This document shows, piece by piece, positions 1 to 11,654 of a stretch of DNA of 64,000 nt; the stretch's first letter is position 1; every line of letters starts with the position of its first letter. The stretch is from Archivesica marissinica (lineage: Eukaryota > Mollusca > Bivalvia > Venerida > Vesicomyidae). The notes under the pieces were generated by a model that worked only from the letters and a program-made list of their open reading frames with translations, searched no databases and was not told the DNA's origin. The stretch covers positions 38,864,073-38,928,072 of the forward strand of contig CM026400.1 in NCBI GenBank assembly GCA_014843695.1. The letters are read 5' to 3'. A program made the position numbers and the translations under genes.

Positions 1-458
1 CATACACACACACACCACACACATACATACATACACACATACACACACACATACATACACATACATACATACACACACATACACACATTCACGCATACAC
101 AGACATAGACACACACATACATACCCACACATACATACACACACACAAACATACCCACACATACCCACATATACACACACACACACATACATACACACAT
201 ACACACACATACATACACATACAAACATACACACACATACAAACATACACATACACACATACACACAAATACATACATACACACACATACACACATTCAC
301 ACATACACATGCATAGACACACACATACATACCCACACACACACATACACACGCATACACACATACATACACACATACACACACATATACACACACATAC
401 ACACACACATACACACATACACACACACATACACACACATACACATACATACACACAC
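1..458. repeat. CA/TACA microsatellite
   Basis: Nearly pure mixture of CA dinucleotides and TACA/CATACA units from the window edge to about 458, where unique sequence begins at CTGCAGTTTCGAA. Open frames on both strands here (His-Thr rich on plus, Cys-Val rich on minus) are by-products of the simple repeat, not genes. Confidence 0.97.
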
Positions 459-544
459 TGCAGTTTCGAATCCAACTGGGGATGTCCAATTATTGTATGT
501 AAGGAAGCTATCCAGCTGACCTGGATGGTCGGTGATTTTACACA

Positions 545-660
545 GGGTGCCCTACCTCGGATACCCGTCCGTGCATGAACTACTGCTTGGGTGGGCACCC
601 GGGATCTTCCTCCGTCAAAACTAGCTGGAGAGTCGCCATTATGACATACATGTGCCCCAA
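545..660 (+). repeat. degenerate SINE body fragment (family 3)
   Basis: Contains CCGGGATCTTCCTCC followed by AGCTGGAGAGTCGCCAT. The same words in the same order occur downstream of the tRNA-like heads at 14,100, 24,830, 41,560 and 58,620. It looks like an old headless copy. The boundaries are approximate. Confidence 0.5.
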
Positions 661-699
661 TATTTTGGCAAGCCGCGTGTATTTTTATTTTATACTTGT

Positions 700-1198
700 G
701 GAATTTATACGCCACATTGCAAGTGACGGCTATGTAGATCTACTCTGGGTTCATACGTACTGTACACAGGGTGGGTACCGGGTACCCGTTTATAGAACGT
801 AAATTTATGTATAATACGGTCGAACAATGTTATTAACCATCGTCATCGGCAAGACGTCACCGCCACTTTTTGTAAAATAATATGATAAAATACCAAAATG
901 TATTATAAACAGAACAGAACAGAAATTTTATTAAGACTTGTACATGGTACATCGTCAAATACATATATACAAATATATACATGTATGATGTAAATATATA
1001 CAACAATTGTATCGTGGTCATGTGGCATATAGAATCTGATAATAATAAGAAAATGCATCTAATTATGAGGATGAACAATAATTAGTGCTGATATTGGATT
1101 TATGTCATATTATTTAAGAGTGTTATTTTAATGTCAACTGCTTTATTATAGAATAAATCTAACTTATATATGATATTTCTTTTATTAGATTGCAACAA
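700..1198. other. unannotated AT-rich stretch
   Basis: AT-rich sequence with no coding signal, RNA gene or repeat that I recognise. It may include the 3' untranslated part of the minus-strand retrotransposon that starts at 1,199. Confidence 0.5.
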
Positions 1199-2706
1199 TT
1201 ATTCAATAAACTTAAGCATATTTGGTCTAACAAAATAATATTTCTTTATGTAAAGTTTTCTCAAATCTGAATAGCACGGGCAAACAAGTATAACATGATA
1301 TTCGTCTTCTAGGTCGTGTGTATTGCAACACAAACAATAGCGTTCATTTTATGGAATTCTATTTTGTCCATATCTACCAGTATGTATTCGTAATGAATGT
1401 GCAGACATTCTTAATATTGTAATTAAAAACGTAAGCTATATGGTACAATATCTAGATACGGTTATCATACAAGTTTAGTACACCACTTGTCTCTTTGCTT
1501 ACAAACCAACCTTGAATGAAACAATCAAGCATACGTTGTTTAAACAAACTTATAAACTGGCTACACTGTACACTATATGGAGTTTCCCAAATGTTCGAAA
1601 AACCATAACTATTTAAAATATCGTTAAGTTTGGAAGCCCAATTTCTGGAACCATTTGCACAATCATTTACAGCCTGGCGATATACACATTTTAACATTAT
1701 ATTATCTGTATGTAACAATTTAAACCAATATTTTACAATTCTAGTATAACGTGTTATGTAAAGTGGATATCTAGCAAATTAGCCATATACGCCTGTAGAA
1801 CAAGTAGTTACTCTTACATTTAAAATACATTTACAAAACTTCAAATGAATACGTTCTAGCTCCTTTGATTTGGTGAAACCCCACATTTCAGAACTATCAT
1901 TTAAAATAGAGCAGTTGCTCACAAAGGCATCAAAAAGCTGGCAAAGCAGATTTGGTTTCAGACTTATTTTTGTACAGTTAGCGAGGAGAATATTCACGCT
2001 TTTAATGCTTTGCCTGACACAAACTGTTGATTCATGATAAAGTTACCAGTATAATAAAAAACAGTATTCAAATAATTAAAATCATTTGTTATTTCAATAT
2101 TAGTTCCATTATAGGTCCATAATTCACCCGGCAGTAATCCACCCCTTTTTCCGAAACACCATAACCCTAGTTGTTGCCGTATTCACCTCTAATCCCCAAA
2201 GTTTACAATGGTCATTCAATAAATTTAAATTGGTTTGCAATTCTTGTGGTGATTTTGCTAATATGACCATATCATCAGCAAACAACAATAGCAATAGGAC
2301 AATATCATCAATTAATAATCCAGGCTCGTTGTTACCCTGTAAATATAATTCTAAATCTTCAACAAACAATGAAAACAAAATGGGTGACATTATCTCCCCT
2401 TGTCTCAGGCCAATGGCGTATTCAAAGTAATCAGAATAGTTACCACAATTCCTGACGCAAGACTTAACCTTTTGGTACATATCTTTAATAATTCGTAAAC
2501 GTTTGCCTTGTATACCAACTTTATATTTTCACCCACAAGGCATTTCTATAATATATAATTTCATCCACAATGCATTTCTATAAATAGTATCAAAACATTT
2601 ACATAAATCGACGTACACGCAATATAATCTTTTATTATTGAAAAGATAATTTTGAACAATACTTGATTAAATAAATACAGCATCAACTGTTGAATAAACA
2701 GTAAAT
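1199..2706 (-). pseudogene. non-LTR retrotransposon reverse transcriptase, broken
   Basis: Decayed ORF2-type polyprotein read on the minus strand. From high to low coordinates I see RT motif A as VDLCKCFDTIYRNALW (about 2,590-2,640), motif B as GLRQGEIMSPILFSLF (about 2,370-2,420) and the catalytic box FADDMVILA (about 2,260-2,290). Next comes a thumb/linker segment with MWGFTKSKELERIHLKFCK (about 1,830-1,895). The C-terminus has a CCHC-like motif, ERYCLCC followed by EDEYHVILVC (about 1,275-1,350), and ends FIE-stop at 1,199. In-frame stops and frame shifts separate these blocks, so it cannot make one protein. The layout is that of LINE elements common in mollusc genomes. The clade is not certain. 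No endonuclease domain is visible upstream. Confidence 0.85.
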
Positions 2707-2767
2707 AAGTTTACTTTTTATGTCCAGAAGCCATTAAAATCGTTTCTACAGTATCTACATCTCAACA

Positions 2768-3000
2768 TTTCCGCGGGGGAGCATGTCCCCGGATCCCCTA
2801 GCAGACTCGGGCCACTTCGAGGCCCTCAAAATCCGCGGCCCCAATGTCAACTGTCTTTTGACGCGCTTGGCAGAGGCGTCGCAAGTGGGGCCGCAGGGGC
2901 CGCTATCGCGGCCCCACTATTTGGGCCACGCGGCCCCAATATTTGGGCGACATGGTCCCATTATTTTGCCGAGGCGGTCCCAATATTTTGACAAGATGGC
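2768..3000. repeat. GC-rich degenerate 22-bp repeat, hAT-associated
   Basis: A GC-rich island with about four diverged copies of a CGCGGCCCCAATATTTGGGC-type unit (2,912-2,999), next to a hAT remnant. A related GC-rich block with CGCGGCCCCAATGACAA lies at 3,640-3,740, on the other side of that remnant. Both are probably parts of the same dead transposon. Confidence 0.5.
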
Positions 3001-3011
3001 TCGAGGTTGTG

Positions 3012-3266
3012 CGGAGATTAATCCTTACACTTGATTTCAAGCTGATTCTTGTGATGCCCGCAACTAATGCTACCAGTGAACGTTCGTTCTCCGCACTCCG
3101 CAGACTGAAAACATACTTGCGCTCTACCATGACTCAGGATCGCCCCAACCATCTCATGACCTTGCACGTACACCGGGAAGAAACTGACACTATGGATCTA
3201 ATAGCAGTGGCCAATGCGTTCGTTGGAAATAAGGAAGGACGTCTAACTACTTTCGGGAAGTTTTAG
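3012..3266 (+). pseudogene. hAT transposase C-terminal dimerisation domain remnant
   Basis: The frame ending at 3,266 reads LVMPATNATSERSFSALRRL, then LRSTMTQDRPNHLMTLHVHRE and a short tail. The ATNA-x-SERSFS-x-LRRLK-x-YLRSTM block followed by a leucine/histidine helix is the hallmark of the hAT C-terminal dimerisation domain, as in the ZMYM/hAT-derived proteins of marine invertebrates. Only about 80 residues are present. The DDE catalytic core and zinc finger are missing, so it is a 3' fragment of a dead transposon or of a domesticated gene. It could also be the last exon of a hAT-derived gene whose other exons are outside the window, which I consider less likely. Confidence 0.8.
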
Positions 3267-3639
3267 AGACAGTGTACGAGTACGCATGATGACATATGTA
3301 GTCTTGAACTTATGGTATATGCTGTGTGTTTGTCAGTGTCGCATTCATGATTAAATGTTGTTATAACTCAATGCGCAACTGGTTCACCCAACTATTTATG
3401 TTTGTCCTACTTAAGCACTGCGTACATGTACTTGGATATTGCCCAATACGCTCATACACACACTAAGCATGGGACTATGGAAGCAACCCACCCAAAGCCT
3501 AGTTTTGTTTTTTCAACAGTAGATCTAATTAGCCTTCAAATATAAATGTTCTCCAAATCATGAAATGTTACTGCAAAACATCATTTGAACCGGTTACTTG
3601 TGCAACTTGCGGCATGCGAAATAGCGACCTGTGTACCGG

Positions 3640-3740
3640 GAAATCGCGTTCTGGTTTTCCAAATCTTCTTGGGGGAGGACCCCCAAACCCCCCGCTTCGC
3701 GCTCGCGGCCCCAATGACAATTACCTTCCGAGGCGCTTGT
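3640..3740 (+). repeat. GC-rich repeat block similar to 2,768-3,000
   Basis: GGGGGAGGACCCCCAAACCCC followed by GCTCGCGGCCCCAATGACAA. The second part matches CCGCGGCCCCAATGTCAACT near 2,840. It is a dispersed repeat, with no coding evidence. Confidence 0.45.
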
Positions 3741-4069
3741 ATATGTATGCATGTATTGTATATGTATGCATGTATTGCACTTGTCTTGCCAGTTTCATGT
3801 TCTATGTAACCTCATGGGCCTTATTGGCTTGATGGAATATTGAAAATAAACTTGTCAAACTGGTATTCTAATATAGACATAGCTGTAGGTGGTACCGAGT
3901 ATCGAGTCCCGCCTGAATATGTTCAATCTGGCCGTGTACTGTCACACATGGGACTAATTGAGCCATTAGTAATATTCCTTTTCATGAAAAACGTTTTTAT
4001 GAGTATACGGCATTCCTTTAAATATAAAATTATCTGTATCTATTCCTGCCGAATAGCAAACGTTGTACG

Positions 4070-4097
4070 CTCGCCCATATGGTTCGCCGGAGGCGAG
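4070..4097 (+). other. conserved hairpin (family-2 repeat 3' end)
   Basis: CTCGCC pairs with GGCGAG across a 16-nt loop that contains GG-TTCG-CC. It is followed by GGTAAATAAG. The same structure recurs at 30,899-30,926 and 63,926-63,953, and a covarying version ends the tRNA-Thr SINE. The repeat body upstream (about 3,840-4,070) is not otherwise recognised. Confidence 0.7.
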
Positions 4098-4104
4098 GGT
4101 AAAT

Positions 4105-6900
4105 AAGCTCAATCATCAGCAAACGTTATGTCCCTTTGTTTGAAAATAGCCATTTGTAAAGTAGAACACAATTTATGAAAATAGTGGTTAAATTGTATAA
4201 GAAGTGGTAAGTACTTAGTGTAAATGTAAAGAATGAAGCAAAATAACAAGACGGCGCCATTGTTTATTGATTATTATAATAAATGTAGACAGCTCACATC
4301 AAGCAACTGTAATTTAAAAAATCTTATGTTTTCGCGACATAAACATTAAAATTGTTACTTGAAAGTTGAATGTTGAAATCGCTTAGCTTCTGGTATCCTT
4401 TTCACACCAGAACTATTCATATATAAAACATATGCTCATTAATTGTTGACTAATAAGTATATCAATAATTGATGGTGGCTCATTTACACACATAGTAAAG
4501 TGCGAAACATGCGGTACAGCTTAAGACTGAAACTGAACTTGACAACATTTGAGTACCAGTGTGATTCGACACCAGTGATAATTCTATACTAATATATACC
4601 GGAATACCGCAATGAGGGAGACAACAAGCCGTCGGTGCTTAATAAGTTATGCTAGCACCAAGAGTTAGAGGTATGCTATTAAGTATATTATATATTACAT
4701 ATTACAATGTTATGAAAATTATGGCTAAATGTTAGGCCTACTCAGTTTTATGATTATTGTTTTTTAATTTTGAGGCCCCTGTCCTGATGGGTAACCCCCG
4801 TATGTTTCCAAAGCATACATACATTGTATTTATATGCAAATTACATATTTCATACAAACCCAAGAGTATGGTAAACACAATTCCCTACGGACCGACCCTA
4901 TTTGTGTGTGCATGAAACGGTAAACAAAGGGTTGTTTGACCTAAATACCTACTGCAACTTAGTTGTGTTTGCTAGGGAAGTTGTTATGTCCCGCGTTCAT
5001 AGTGAGGGATATGGAGACTTGTCCTTGTCCCTAAAATATGACGTGTCAAACACCTCATTAATTGTTGATCGGATTGGTGATTGGCGTGACAATAATGGCT
5101 AGACGACCTTGAACAGGCACGTGTCGCATCGTCTGCCACAACAGAATCCAGTTTTCTCAAGGCTGCGCATGCATGTAATTAGATCACGCAGTGTTCACGA
5201 ACCAGTTTGCAGCTTGTGCACTATATGTTCTAGTGAATCGTGCGTGCATTTACTGCACTGGGTAAGATGGTAGATCATATATCTTTTGAAACATGACATT
5301 CATATATGAAATCTAAATCATCACAGTTCATATTGTGGTACGCTGCGGTTCCAACTTGCGATACTAATCTTTCTAACATCGCTGAAGGGACAACTGACAG
5401 GCTTACATATAGTCCCCAGTTGACAGTGTGCCTTTGTGTGTGCTTTCTCATTGCATCCAACACTACGCTGGGGTGGCATCCTGTATACACCCGTGACATA
5501 TTTCTTCTAGAAAAGACAGGCCGTAGCCAGCTCTTTTTATGGGGGTCGTTTCACGGTCCAGAAGGGACTTCGAGGTCCCGAAAGTTTTGAAATCTAGATG
5601 GTCTTAAACGCCATTTCCTGCAATCTGAGCAATGACGGAGCATATAATACGGCATATTCTTTTTGATTTTAATATAATAGACCATATATGAAAATGATGT
5701 CTGAGAATGTTCGGACATATATGTAGACACAACCAACTCGTCTTCCACGGTAATCTCGGTGACCTCGAGTCATACGCCATTTCATGTGCATGTCAACGTT
5801 TAAATGTGTACATAGTTAAAAAGCGACAGCATACAGAGAAAGTGCAGATAAAGCCTCTTATAAACTATTCCCAGGTGTTGCTTGCATCAATATTATTATA
5901 GTAACTGTATATACATTCTGATATAGTGCATGCAAAAGTGGACCTCGGGGAATTATGGGGGTCGTCCGACCGCTCCGATCCCCCTAGCTACGGACCTGAA
6001 AGAGGACCCAGATGTAGCGGAACAGTTTCAAATGGCCCAGAACTCGGACATATACATTTCAACAAACTCATAAACAGCATCACGTCATATGTCCTTCTGC
6101 TTGTGACCGTACTTCTGTAATGTGTGCCACTCTGACACATCCCACTTTACTTCATTCGCCAGATGTTATGTGACAAAATATATCACGTTACAGGTGTCGT
6201 ACATGCATTTAGACAAGTATTCCCATATACACTTTGTCAACATAGCACTATATTATTACTTGGCAACATTAAACTGAGACTCATTAATCTCCGCCAAAGC
6301 CATCGTAAGTTTCCGTGAACTACGACCAGGACATACGTTAGGTTTTTACCGTTAATATTTGAATCAAGTCAGTAAGTAAGTGTACCATAATCTAAAGCTG
6401 ATATTATACTTCGGAAATCCGATTATTAACGAAGTAAGTTCACGGAATATGCAAATGTCCCAGTTTAATATTGCCAAACAATATGATAACTTGATAATGA
6501 TTCGCATCATGTTTGTGCCCGTATAAGCAGCAATTCACGTCGTGAGTTATTGTGTGTATATGTATATAAAGTACATACATTTAGTGTACATACACAGTCA
6601 TCCACATAGTATATATACACGAATTATTGCCTGAATTTATATCGCGTTACGTGTGTCAAGCACTAGGATAGTGTAAAACACAATCAATTGGTTATGGTAA
6701 CGATGTTGTACTCTCTGTGAACTTGCTAGTTACAAATTACAAAAACTAGTACAACATGGTTGTTTATAGGTACTACTATGTATCCTTATTTGCATTATAA
6801 CATATAATGTTGAAATGTGAACAATCGTAAATATAAAGATTACGAAGTACCAATGATCATTTAACCCTTTCAACACCACAGGCCTCTAAATAGGCTTATG
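4105..6900. other. intergenic region, nothing recognised
   Basis: About 2.8 kb with scattered short open frames on both strands, none longer than about 95 codons and none resembling a family I know. Two short GC-richer patches (5,530-5,585 and 5,935-6,020) stand out from the AT-rich background but have no convincing exon structure. Confidence 0.5.
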
Positions 6901-6951
6901 AAAAGTGTAGATCCAGATGAGACGAGCCGTCTCATCGGGATCTGCACTTTT
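6901..6951. repeat. 51-bp near-perfect palindrome
   Basis: Two 24-nt arms (6,901-6,924 and 6,928-6,951) pair with two mismatches around an AGC loop. The core is GATGAGACG-AGC-CGTCTCATC. The flanks, CCCTTTCAACACCACAGG upstream and GTTGAATGGGTTAA near 7,085 downstream, are loosely inverse to each other, suggesting a small foldback transposon of about 6,865-7,090. Confidence 0.75.
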
Positions 6952-7149
6952 TGTCAGTAATAATTATTACTATTTTTAGATAAAATTACCCATTTTTATC
7001 AATGAACTGGTCCAAAGGTAATTTTCTTATTCATTTATTGGTCTAAAAATATCAGTCCATGTCAGTTACTTGGGGTTGAATGGGTTAATACGATTGGAAA
7101 CGTTTATACATAATGCCTTTCTTATTTAGAAATAACATGTAATTGCTAT

Positions 7150-7745
7150 ATGCTTTCGATCTTGAACAAGCTTACGATACATCATGGTAGCATGCTATTA
7201 TGCAAGTCGTGCGTGATTTACCGGACACAGACCACATATTATATCCGACTTTGTCTTGGATAGGCAGTTTAATGTTAGAGTGGGTTCTACCCTCTATAAC
7301 AATTATGAACAAAAATGAGTGTCCCGCAAGGCAGTGTTTTATCTGTACACTTCTTAATATTAAAATTAATAACATTGTGAAATGTATCGACGAAGACATC
7401 GTCCACTTTGTTCAAGCAAAGTCCACACATGTGCTTTAAATAACGGTTTTCGATTTTCGAAAGCCAAAACCCAATGTATTCATTATTGTCTGTTAAGAAA
7501 ATTACATCATGTTCCTGTATTAACACTTGATAGGGTCCATGTTCCTGTTGTTCCTGAAACTAAATTGAGTAACTTTTGACATAAAAGCAAGATGCCCCAA
7601 GGTAATGAATCTCAGCAAAGAGTTTAGCTCATATGGACTGGAGAGCTGATCGAATTGTCCTCCTTAGTTTGTATAGAGCGCTCGTTCAATCCAAACTCGA
7701 TAATGGATCAGCCATACTAACCTATATTAAAACAATTGAGGGTGA
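7150..7745 (+). pseudogene. jockey/CR1-like non-LTR reverse transcriptase, broken
   Basis: Collinear RT blocks in shifting frames on the plus strand: motif A as FDLEQAYDTSW (about 7,158-7,190, followed by a stop), RQFNVRVGSTLS-like sequence, motif B as MSVPQGSVLSV (about 7,316-7,350) and LNIKINNIVKCIDED (about 7,352-7,397). Then, with a deletion, NNGFRFSKAKTQCIHYC and LRKLHHVPVLTLD (about 7,440-7,530), and finally DWRADRIVLLSLYRALVQSK (about 7,640-7,700). The catalytic DD box expected between the IKINNI block and the GFRFSK block has been deleted. Order and motifs match jockey/CR1-type elements common in bivalves. It is non-functional. Confidence 0.85.
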
Positions 7746-7788
7746 TCCAGATATAATGTTTAAATAAAGGGTTCATAATCATGAGATT

Positions 7789-8310
7789 AGGAAAGATGTA
7801 ACCATATAAGCAAGTTGCTTTCTCCTCAATCCTGCATGTATGTACATAGGAAAGAGGTAACCATACAAGCAGGTTGCTTTCTCCTCAATCCTACATGTAT
7901 GTACATAGGAAAGAGGTAACCATATAAGCAAGTTGCTTTCTCCTCAATCCTACATGTATGTACATAGGAAAGAGGTAACCATACAAGCAGGTTGCTTTCT
8001 CCTCAATCCTACATGTATGTACATAGGAAAGAGGTAACCATACAAGCAGGTTGCTTTCTCCTCAATCCTACATGTATGTACATAGGAAAGAGGTAACCAT
8101 ACAAGCAGGTTGCTTTCTCCTCAATCCTACATGTATGTACATAGGAAAGAGGTAACCATATAAGCAAGTTGCTTTCTCCTCAATCCTACATGTATGTACA
8201 TAGGAAAGAGGTAACCATATAAGCAAGTTGCTTTCTCCTCAATCCTACATGTATGTACATAGGAAAGAGGTAACCATATAAGCAAGTTGCTTTCTCCTCA
8301 ATCCTACATG
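7789..8310. repeat. 59-bp minisatellite (left edge of copy A)
   Basis: About nine tandem units starting AGGAAAGAGGTAACCATA, with starts spaced exactly 59 bp (for example 7,848, 7,907, 7,966). Units alternate between ATATAAGCAAGTTGC and ATACAAGCAGGTTGC variants. The last unit and everything after it are repeated at 50,833, directly after the second gap. Confidence 0.95.
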
Positions 8311-8383
8311 TATTTTCTTATTGTGATCATTATACTATGTATATTCATTGAAATAAAATATTGTTTAAACTAATCAAGAGATT

Positions 8384-8444
8384 CGAACCCTGACCTTCTT
8401 ACGTGCGAGTTCAATGCTTAACCGACTGCCCTATGCGACCTTCA
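8384..8444 (-). repeat. tRNA-like sequence (SINE head)
   Basis: The minus strand reads TAGGGCAGTCGG (A-box-like) and, about 35 nt later, GGTTCGAATCTC (B-box-like). The anticodon and acceptor stems do not pair well, so it is a degenerate SINE head, not a tRNA gene. The duplicate is at 50,948-51,012. Confidence 0.6.
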
Positions 8445-8469
8445 ATGACGTCATCCACATGGTCTCCGT

Positions 8470-8640
8470 CGGCTTTAAGTTTATTTATTTTACAATGATT
8501 GCGAAGCAAGTTTTAACAACTTAATATATTAATCATTCTCGTTTGCGCGGATGAAAGCGTAACATTAATGTGGTAATTCGTGTGTGAGGAAACCGGAGTA
8601 AACCCACCTGCACGATCTGGCGACCACCGTACCATCTCAC
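8470..8640 (-). repeat. SINE body and tail (GGTGGGTTT...CCGGTTTCCTC type)
   Basis: Minus-strand copy of the SINE also seen at 11,655-11,875 (plus). It has GGTGGTCGCCAGATC, GTGGGTTTACTCCGGTTTCC, a GAATGATTAATAT segment and the tail AACTTGCTTCGCAATC then TGTAAAATAAAT. The duplicate in copy C is at 51,050-51,210. Confidence 0.75.
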
Positions 8641-8644
8641 ATAC

Positions 8645-9450
8645 TCACAAAACAGATAATAGCATAATATTTGATCAATATATACTAAGTTGTGGACTAT
8701 TTCAATGTTGATGTGAAATAAAGGAATTTCTTCTTATATTTTTTAATTGATAGAAAATAGTCATATTCGACCAACATTACAGATAATAGAACGTCATTAA
8801 TGTTAATAAACGTTCTTTCAAAAATATATGTTTATGTGCGTCACTAAGCAAGTCACAATGTTCTCAATTGGTAACAAATTGAGTTGAAATTTCCAGGAAT
8901 TGTTTCTGAGAAATTGTGTTATAGACAAAAAATATCAGCTTCATTTTGTTGTTTATACCCCAATGTCCATGTTCGTGTGTCGCCTGCCGATTATAATATG
9001 TACAGTTTTACGGGCGTGACTGAAAATCGAGATACAGTCTAGTATTGCTGTGAACGTGACATGTTAAGAAGCAGTGATTCCTCTGGTTTTGGGCGTATTC
9101 TTGCACTATCCTCCAAAAGGTAAAATGACTAAAATACTTCTGGAGGCGTCGACCTGTTGTTGCGAGTTGCGCAACCCTTCACTCGATCACACCGCCCTGT
9201 AAGTGTGCATCCATACATGTTGAAGCTAACAACTGACGCACAAAGTATGTTTTTAAATGTATGCATTATAGCAGGAAACTATGTCATTTACACATGCACA
9301 CTACGGAAAGTGGAGCCTAGATATGTAAACGTTATGCATTACTTATAAATAAAATAAAAACTATAGAAAGACAAATAGATATAAACAATAGTAAACGTAT
9401 AATCCAAGAACAAAAATGGAGTGTGTACAGTAATTAACGTAAACAAATAC
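8645..9450. other. unannotated part of copy A
   Basis: Repeated at 51,215-52,030. It includes a short SINE-like patch near 9,070-9,150 (CACTATCCTCCAAAAGGTAAAATGACTAA). I recognise no gene. Confidence 0.5.
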
Positions 9451-9454
9451 ACTC

Positions 9455-9624
9455 TACATCCGTTATGTCGAATTCCGTCGGACCGAACAAAATACTTAAC
9501 GAAATTCGATATAAACAGATCCAGTTATATAAAAATATGATAGTGTCTGAAACGGGACGTTGATCCGACCTCGAGATAACCGGAGAATTCGACATAACCG
9601 ACTTTGACATAACGGATGTAGACT
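9455..9624. mobile_element. pogo/mariner-like MITE
   Basis: Inverted ends: TACATCCGTTATGTCGAATT on the left (about 9,456) and GACATAACGGATGTAGA on the right (about 9,608-9,624). The interior is rich in TCGACATAACCG-type words, as in Tigger/pogo-derived non-autonomous elements. No transposase is present. The counterpart in copy C is at about 52,030-52,224. Confidence 0.6.
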
Positions 9625-9774
9625 GTATCACCACATTGTATATTGACATGCATTTGTTCAGGTGGATTTATAACATTACATCGAGTGGTTCTTGCGGACA
9701 TGTGCGGTAAGGAGACACTAGTTAATTCATATGGATTGTTATTGTTCTTTGTTGGAGCAGGTCATTTCGTTAAA

Positions 9775-9868
9775 AAATGATAGTGTCTGAAACGGGACTT
9801 TGATCAGACTTCGAGATAACCGGAGAAAATTCGACACAACCGACTTTGACATAACGGATGTAGACTGT
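9775..9868. mobile_element. partial second copy of the pogo-like MITE
   Basis: Repeats the right part of the previous element (GATAGTGTCTGAAACGGGAC through GACATAACGGATGTAGACTG). The left end is missing. It is shared with copy C at 52,378-52,470. Confidence 0.6.
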
Positions 9869-9869
9869 A

Positions 9870-10350
9870 TAACTATATACTATCAACGCTCCCCCTACTA
9901 TCTGTCTCCTCACTTAGTCTTATAACTATATACTCTCAACGCTCCCCCTACTATCTGTCTCCTCACTTAGTCTTATAACTATATACTCCCAACGCTCCCC
10001 CTACTATCTGTCTCCTCACTTAGTCTTATAACTATATACTCTCAACGCTCCCCCTACTATCTGTCTCATCACTTAGTCTTATAACTATATACTCTCAACG
10101 CTCCCCCTACTATCTGTTCCTCACTTAGTCTTATAACTATATACACTCAACGCTCCCCTACTATCTGTCTCCTCACTTAGTCTTATAACTATATACTCTC
10201 AACGCTCCCCTACTATCTGTCTCCTCACTTAGTCTTATAACTATATACTCCCAACGCTTCCCCTACTATCTGTTTCCTCACTTAGTCTTATAACTATATA
10301 CTATAAACGTTCCCCCTACTATCTGTCTCCTCACTTAGTCTTATGACTAC
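9870..10350. repeat. 53-bp minisatellite, copy A array
   Basis: About nine units of a 53-bp repeat built from CTATATACTCTCAACGCTCC, then CTACTATCTGTCTCCTCACT and TAGTCTTATAA. The copy C array at 52,480-53,780 has roughly 25 units. Confidence 0.95.
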
Positions 10351-10504
10351 TATCTACTTATATCTCACTCATTAACACTTATGAAAACTTATTGTAATGG
10401 GGTTTTTTAACTGTCCATATACATGGGTAATACAGTTTGAGTTATAATATATTGTTTGTAAGTTTGTGAATACTGAAATGTATTGTACATTCTTGTAATA
10501 ATTA

Positions 10505-10660
10505 TTGAAATAAAAAATATTAGAAAACAAACGAACAAAACACAACTGACGCGAACATTGGAAAATAACAATATTAGAAAACAAACAACTGGCGCTAACA
10601 CTGGAAAATAAAAAATATTAGAAAACAAACAAAACACAACTGGCGCTAACACTGGAAATG
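10505..10660. repeat. three-unit A-rich minisatellite
   Basis: Three copies of a 45-60 bp unit containing AATATTAGAAAACAAACGA and CAACTGGCGCTAACACTGGA. A matching three-copy block with different unit lengths is at 53,945-54,105. The Phe/Leu/Val/Cys-rich minus-strand frame over it is a repeat artefact. Confidence 0.8.
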
Positions 10661-10904
10661 GTGTAAAAAGCAGCAACATGTTCTCTGGTTCTGATAGTTT
10701 CACTTTTTGAAAAGTTAAAAACTAGATCTTGACAATTGGAACGCAAACGCTAAATGCTACACATTTATAATCTCAAATTTGTAACGTTCATAATCAGTAG
10801 TAACTTTATTGCGTCAGTTGGAACTTTAAGCGTCATTTGTATGTACATGTATGAGTTTGTATGCATGAGACGAATTGCATGTTTTAGTGTTCAAACAACC
10901 TTAC

Positions 10905-11154
10905 CACTAAGATATACTGTGCCTGACATAATGGATCCAATCGCGGCTGTAGACGCCCTATCGCCTTGGAAGTATTCAAGAAGTTCCACTAGCATAATTC
11001 CGAAGGAATATATCACTCCGTCTGTTATAAATCCTATGAAAAATGCAGACAATACAACCAACCAACTTTCCCAAATATGTGCATATTTTTGCTTTGCAAA
11101 GGAGTTGTTCTTCATGTTGCCCACCATCTCGGTTAATAGACAGTCAAATGGCAT
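10905..11154 (-). CDS. SLC16/monocarboxylate transporter-like first coding exon (copy A)
   Basis: A 250-nt open exon on the minus strand. It starts at ATG 11,154, with an in-frame TAG two codons upstream and an AG acceptor-like site next to it. It ends at a consensus donor (TTAGTG|GTAAGG, GT at 10,904-10,903), phase 1. It encodes 83 residues: a short polar N-terminus, ESWLVVLSAFFIGFITDGVI and YSFGIMLVELLEYF, then DRASTAAIGSIMSGTVYLSG. The pattern of a tryptophan-led first membrane helix, D-G-V-x-YSFG, hydrophobic E-L-L-x-YF, then an S/T-rich segment leading into helix 2 is that of the N-terminus of MFS transporters of the monocarboxylate family. No following exon is visible toward lower coordinates, so this may be an orphan exon or a gene fragment carried by the duplicated segment. 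The copy C version differs at four residues, all before or between the membrane segments. Confidence 0.65.
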
Positions 11155-11249
11155 GTACTAATATTGTATGTGTATTCTGTTACGCAATCTCTAAGCCACG
11201 ACACGCGTAGGTAATATAACCCAGCGTGTGTATATTAATTTAGAAACAG

Positions 11250-11548
11250 ACGGATCTGTAGTCCAGTGGTAACACGCTGTACTCGTAATCCAGGGATCGC
11301 AGGTGACATCCCCCGTCTGACCCTAATAAAATTAACAGTCTTTCAGATGGGTCTGTAACCGATGTCTCATGTCGGTGCTTTACACCGTGAACGTAAAAGA
11401 CAAATGAACGAGAGAAGATTCTGGAATGGGTATATGTCTGTATCATTGCACTACCCTCCAACAAATTTAAAATGACTAATCTCTTCAGGAGGCGTCGCTC
11501 ATATGGGCAACCGGTAGCGATCATAAATAAACGTAAAACACACACACA
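11250..11548 (+). repeat. tRNA-Thr-derived SINE (family 1), full length
   Basis: The head GGATCTGTAGTCCAGTGG (A box) and a slightly decayed B-box region GATCGCAGGTGACATCCCC are followed by a structured body (GGTGCTTTACACC hairpin, CTGGAATGGG), the terminal hairpin GTCGCT...AGCGAT, ATAAATAAACG and a CA tail. In better copies the anticodon loop is CTGGTAA, giving anticodon GGT (threonine). This copy reads CTCGTAA. Confidence 0.9.
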
Positions 11549-11654
11549 AATTAATTTAGAATAAAATTGGTGTCACAATATATTTATTTCCCTCTTTCAA
11601 TTCAGAACTGTTTCAAGTATTCCTTATACATGCACTTTCGTTTGGTGTAACCAA

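Noticed and set aside
89..715. 208-codon Cys/Val-rich minus-strand frame
   Set aside because: A translation of the CA/TACA microsatellite.
7789..8310. CRISPR-like array (regular 59-bp repeats)
   Set aside because: Units are contiguous with no unique spacers, and the sequence is eukaryotic. It is a minisatellite.
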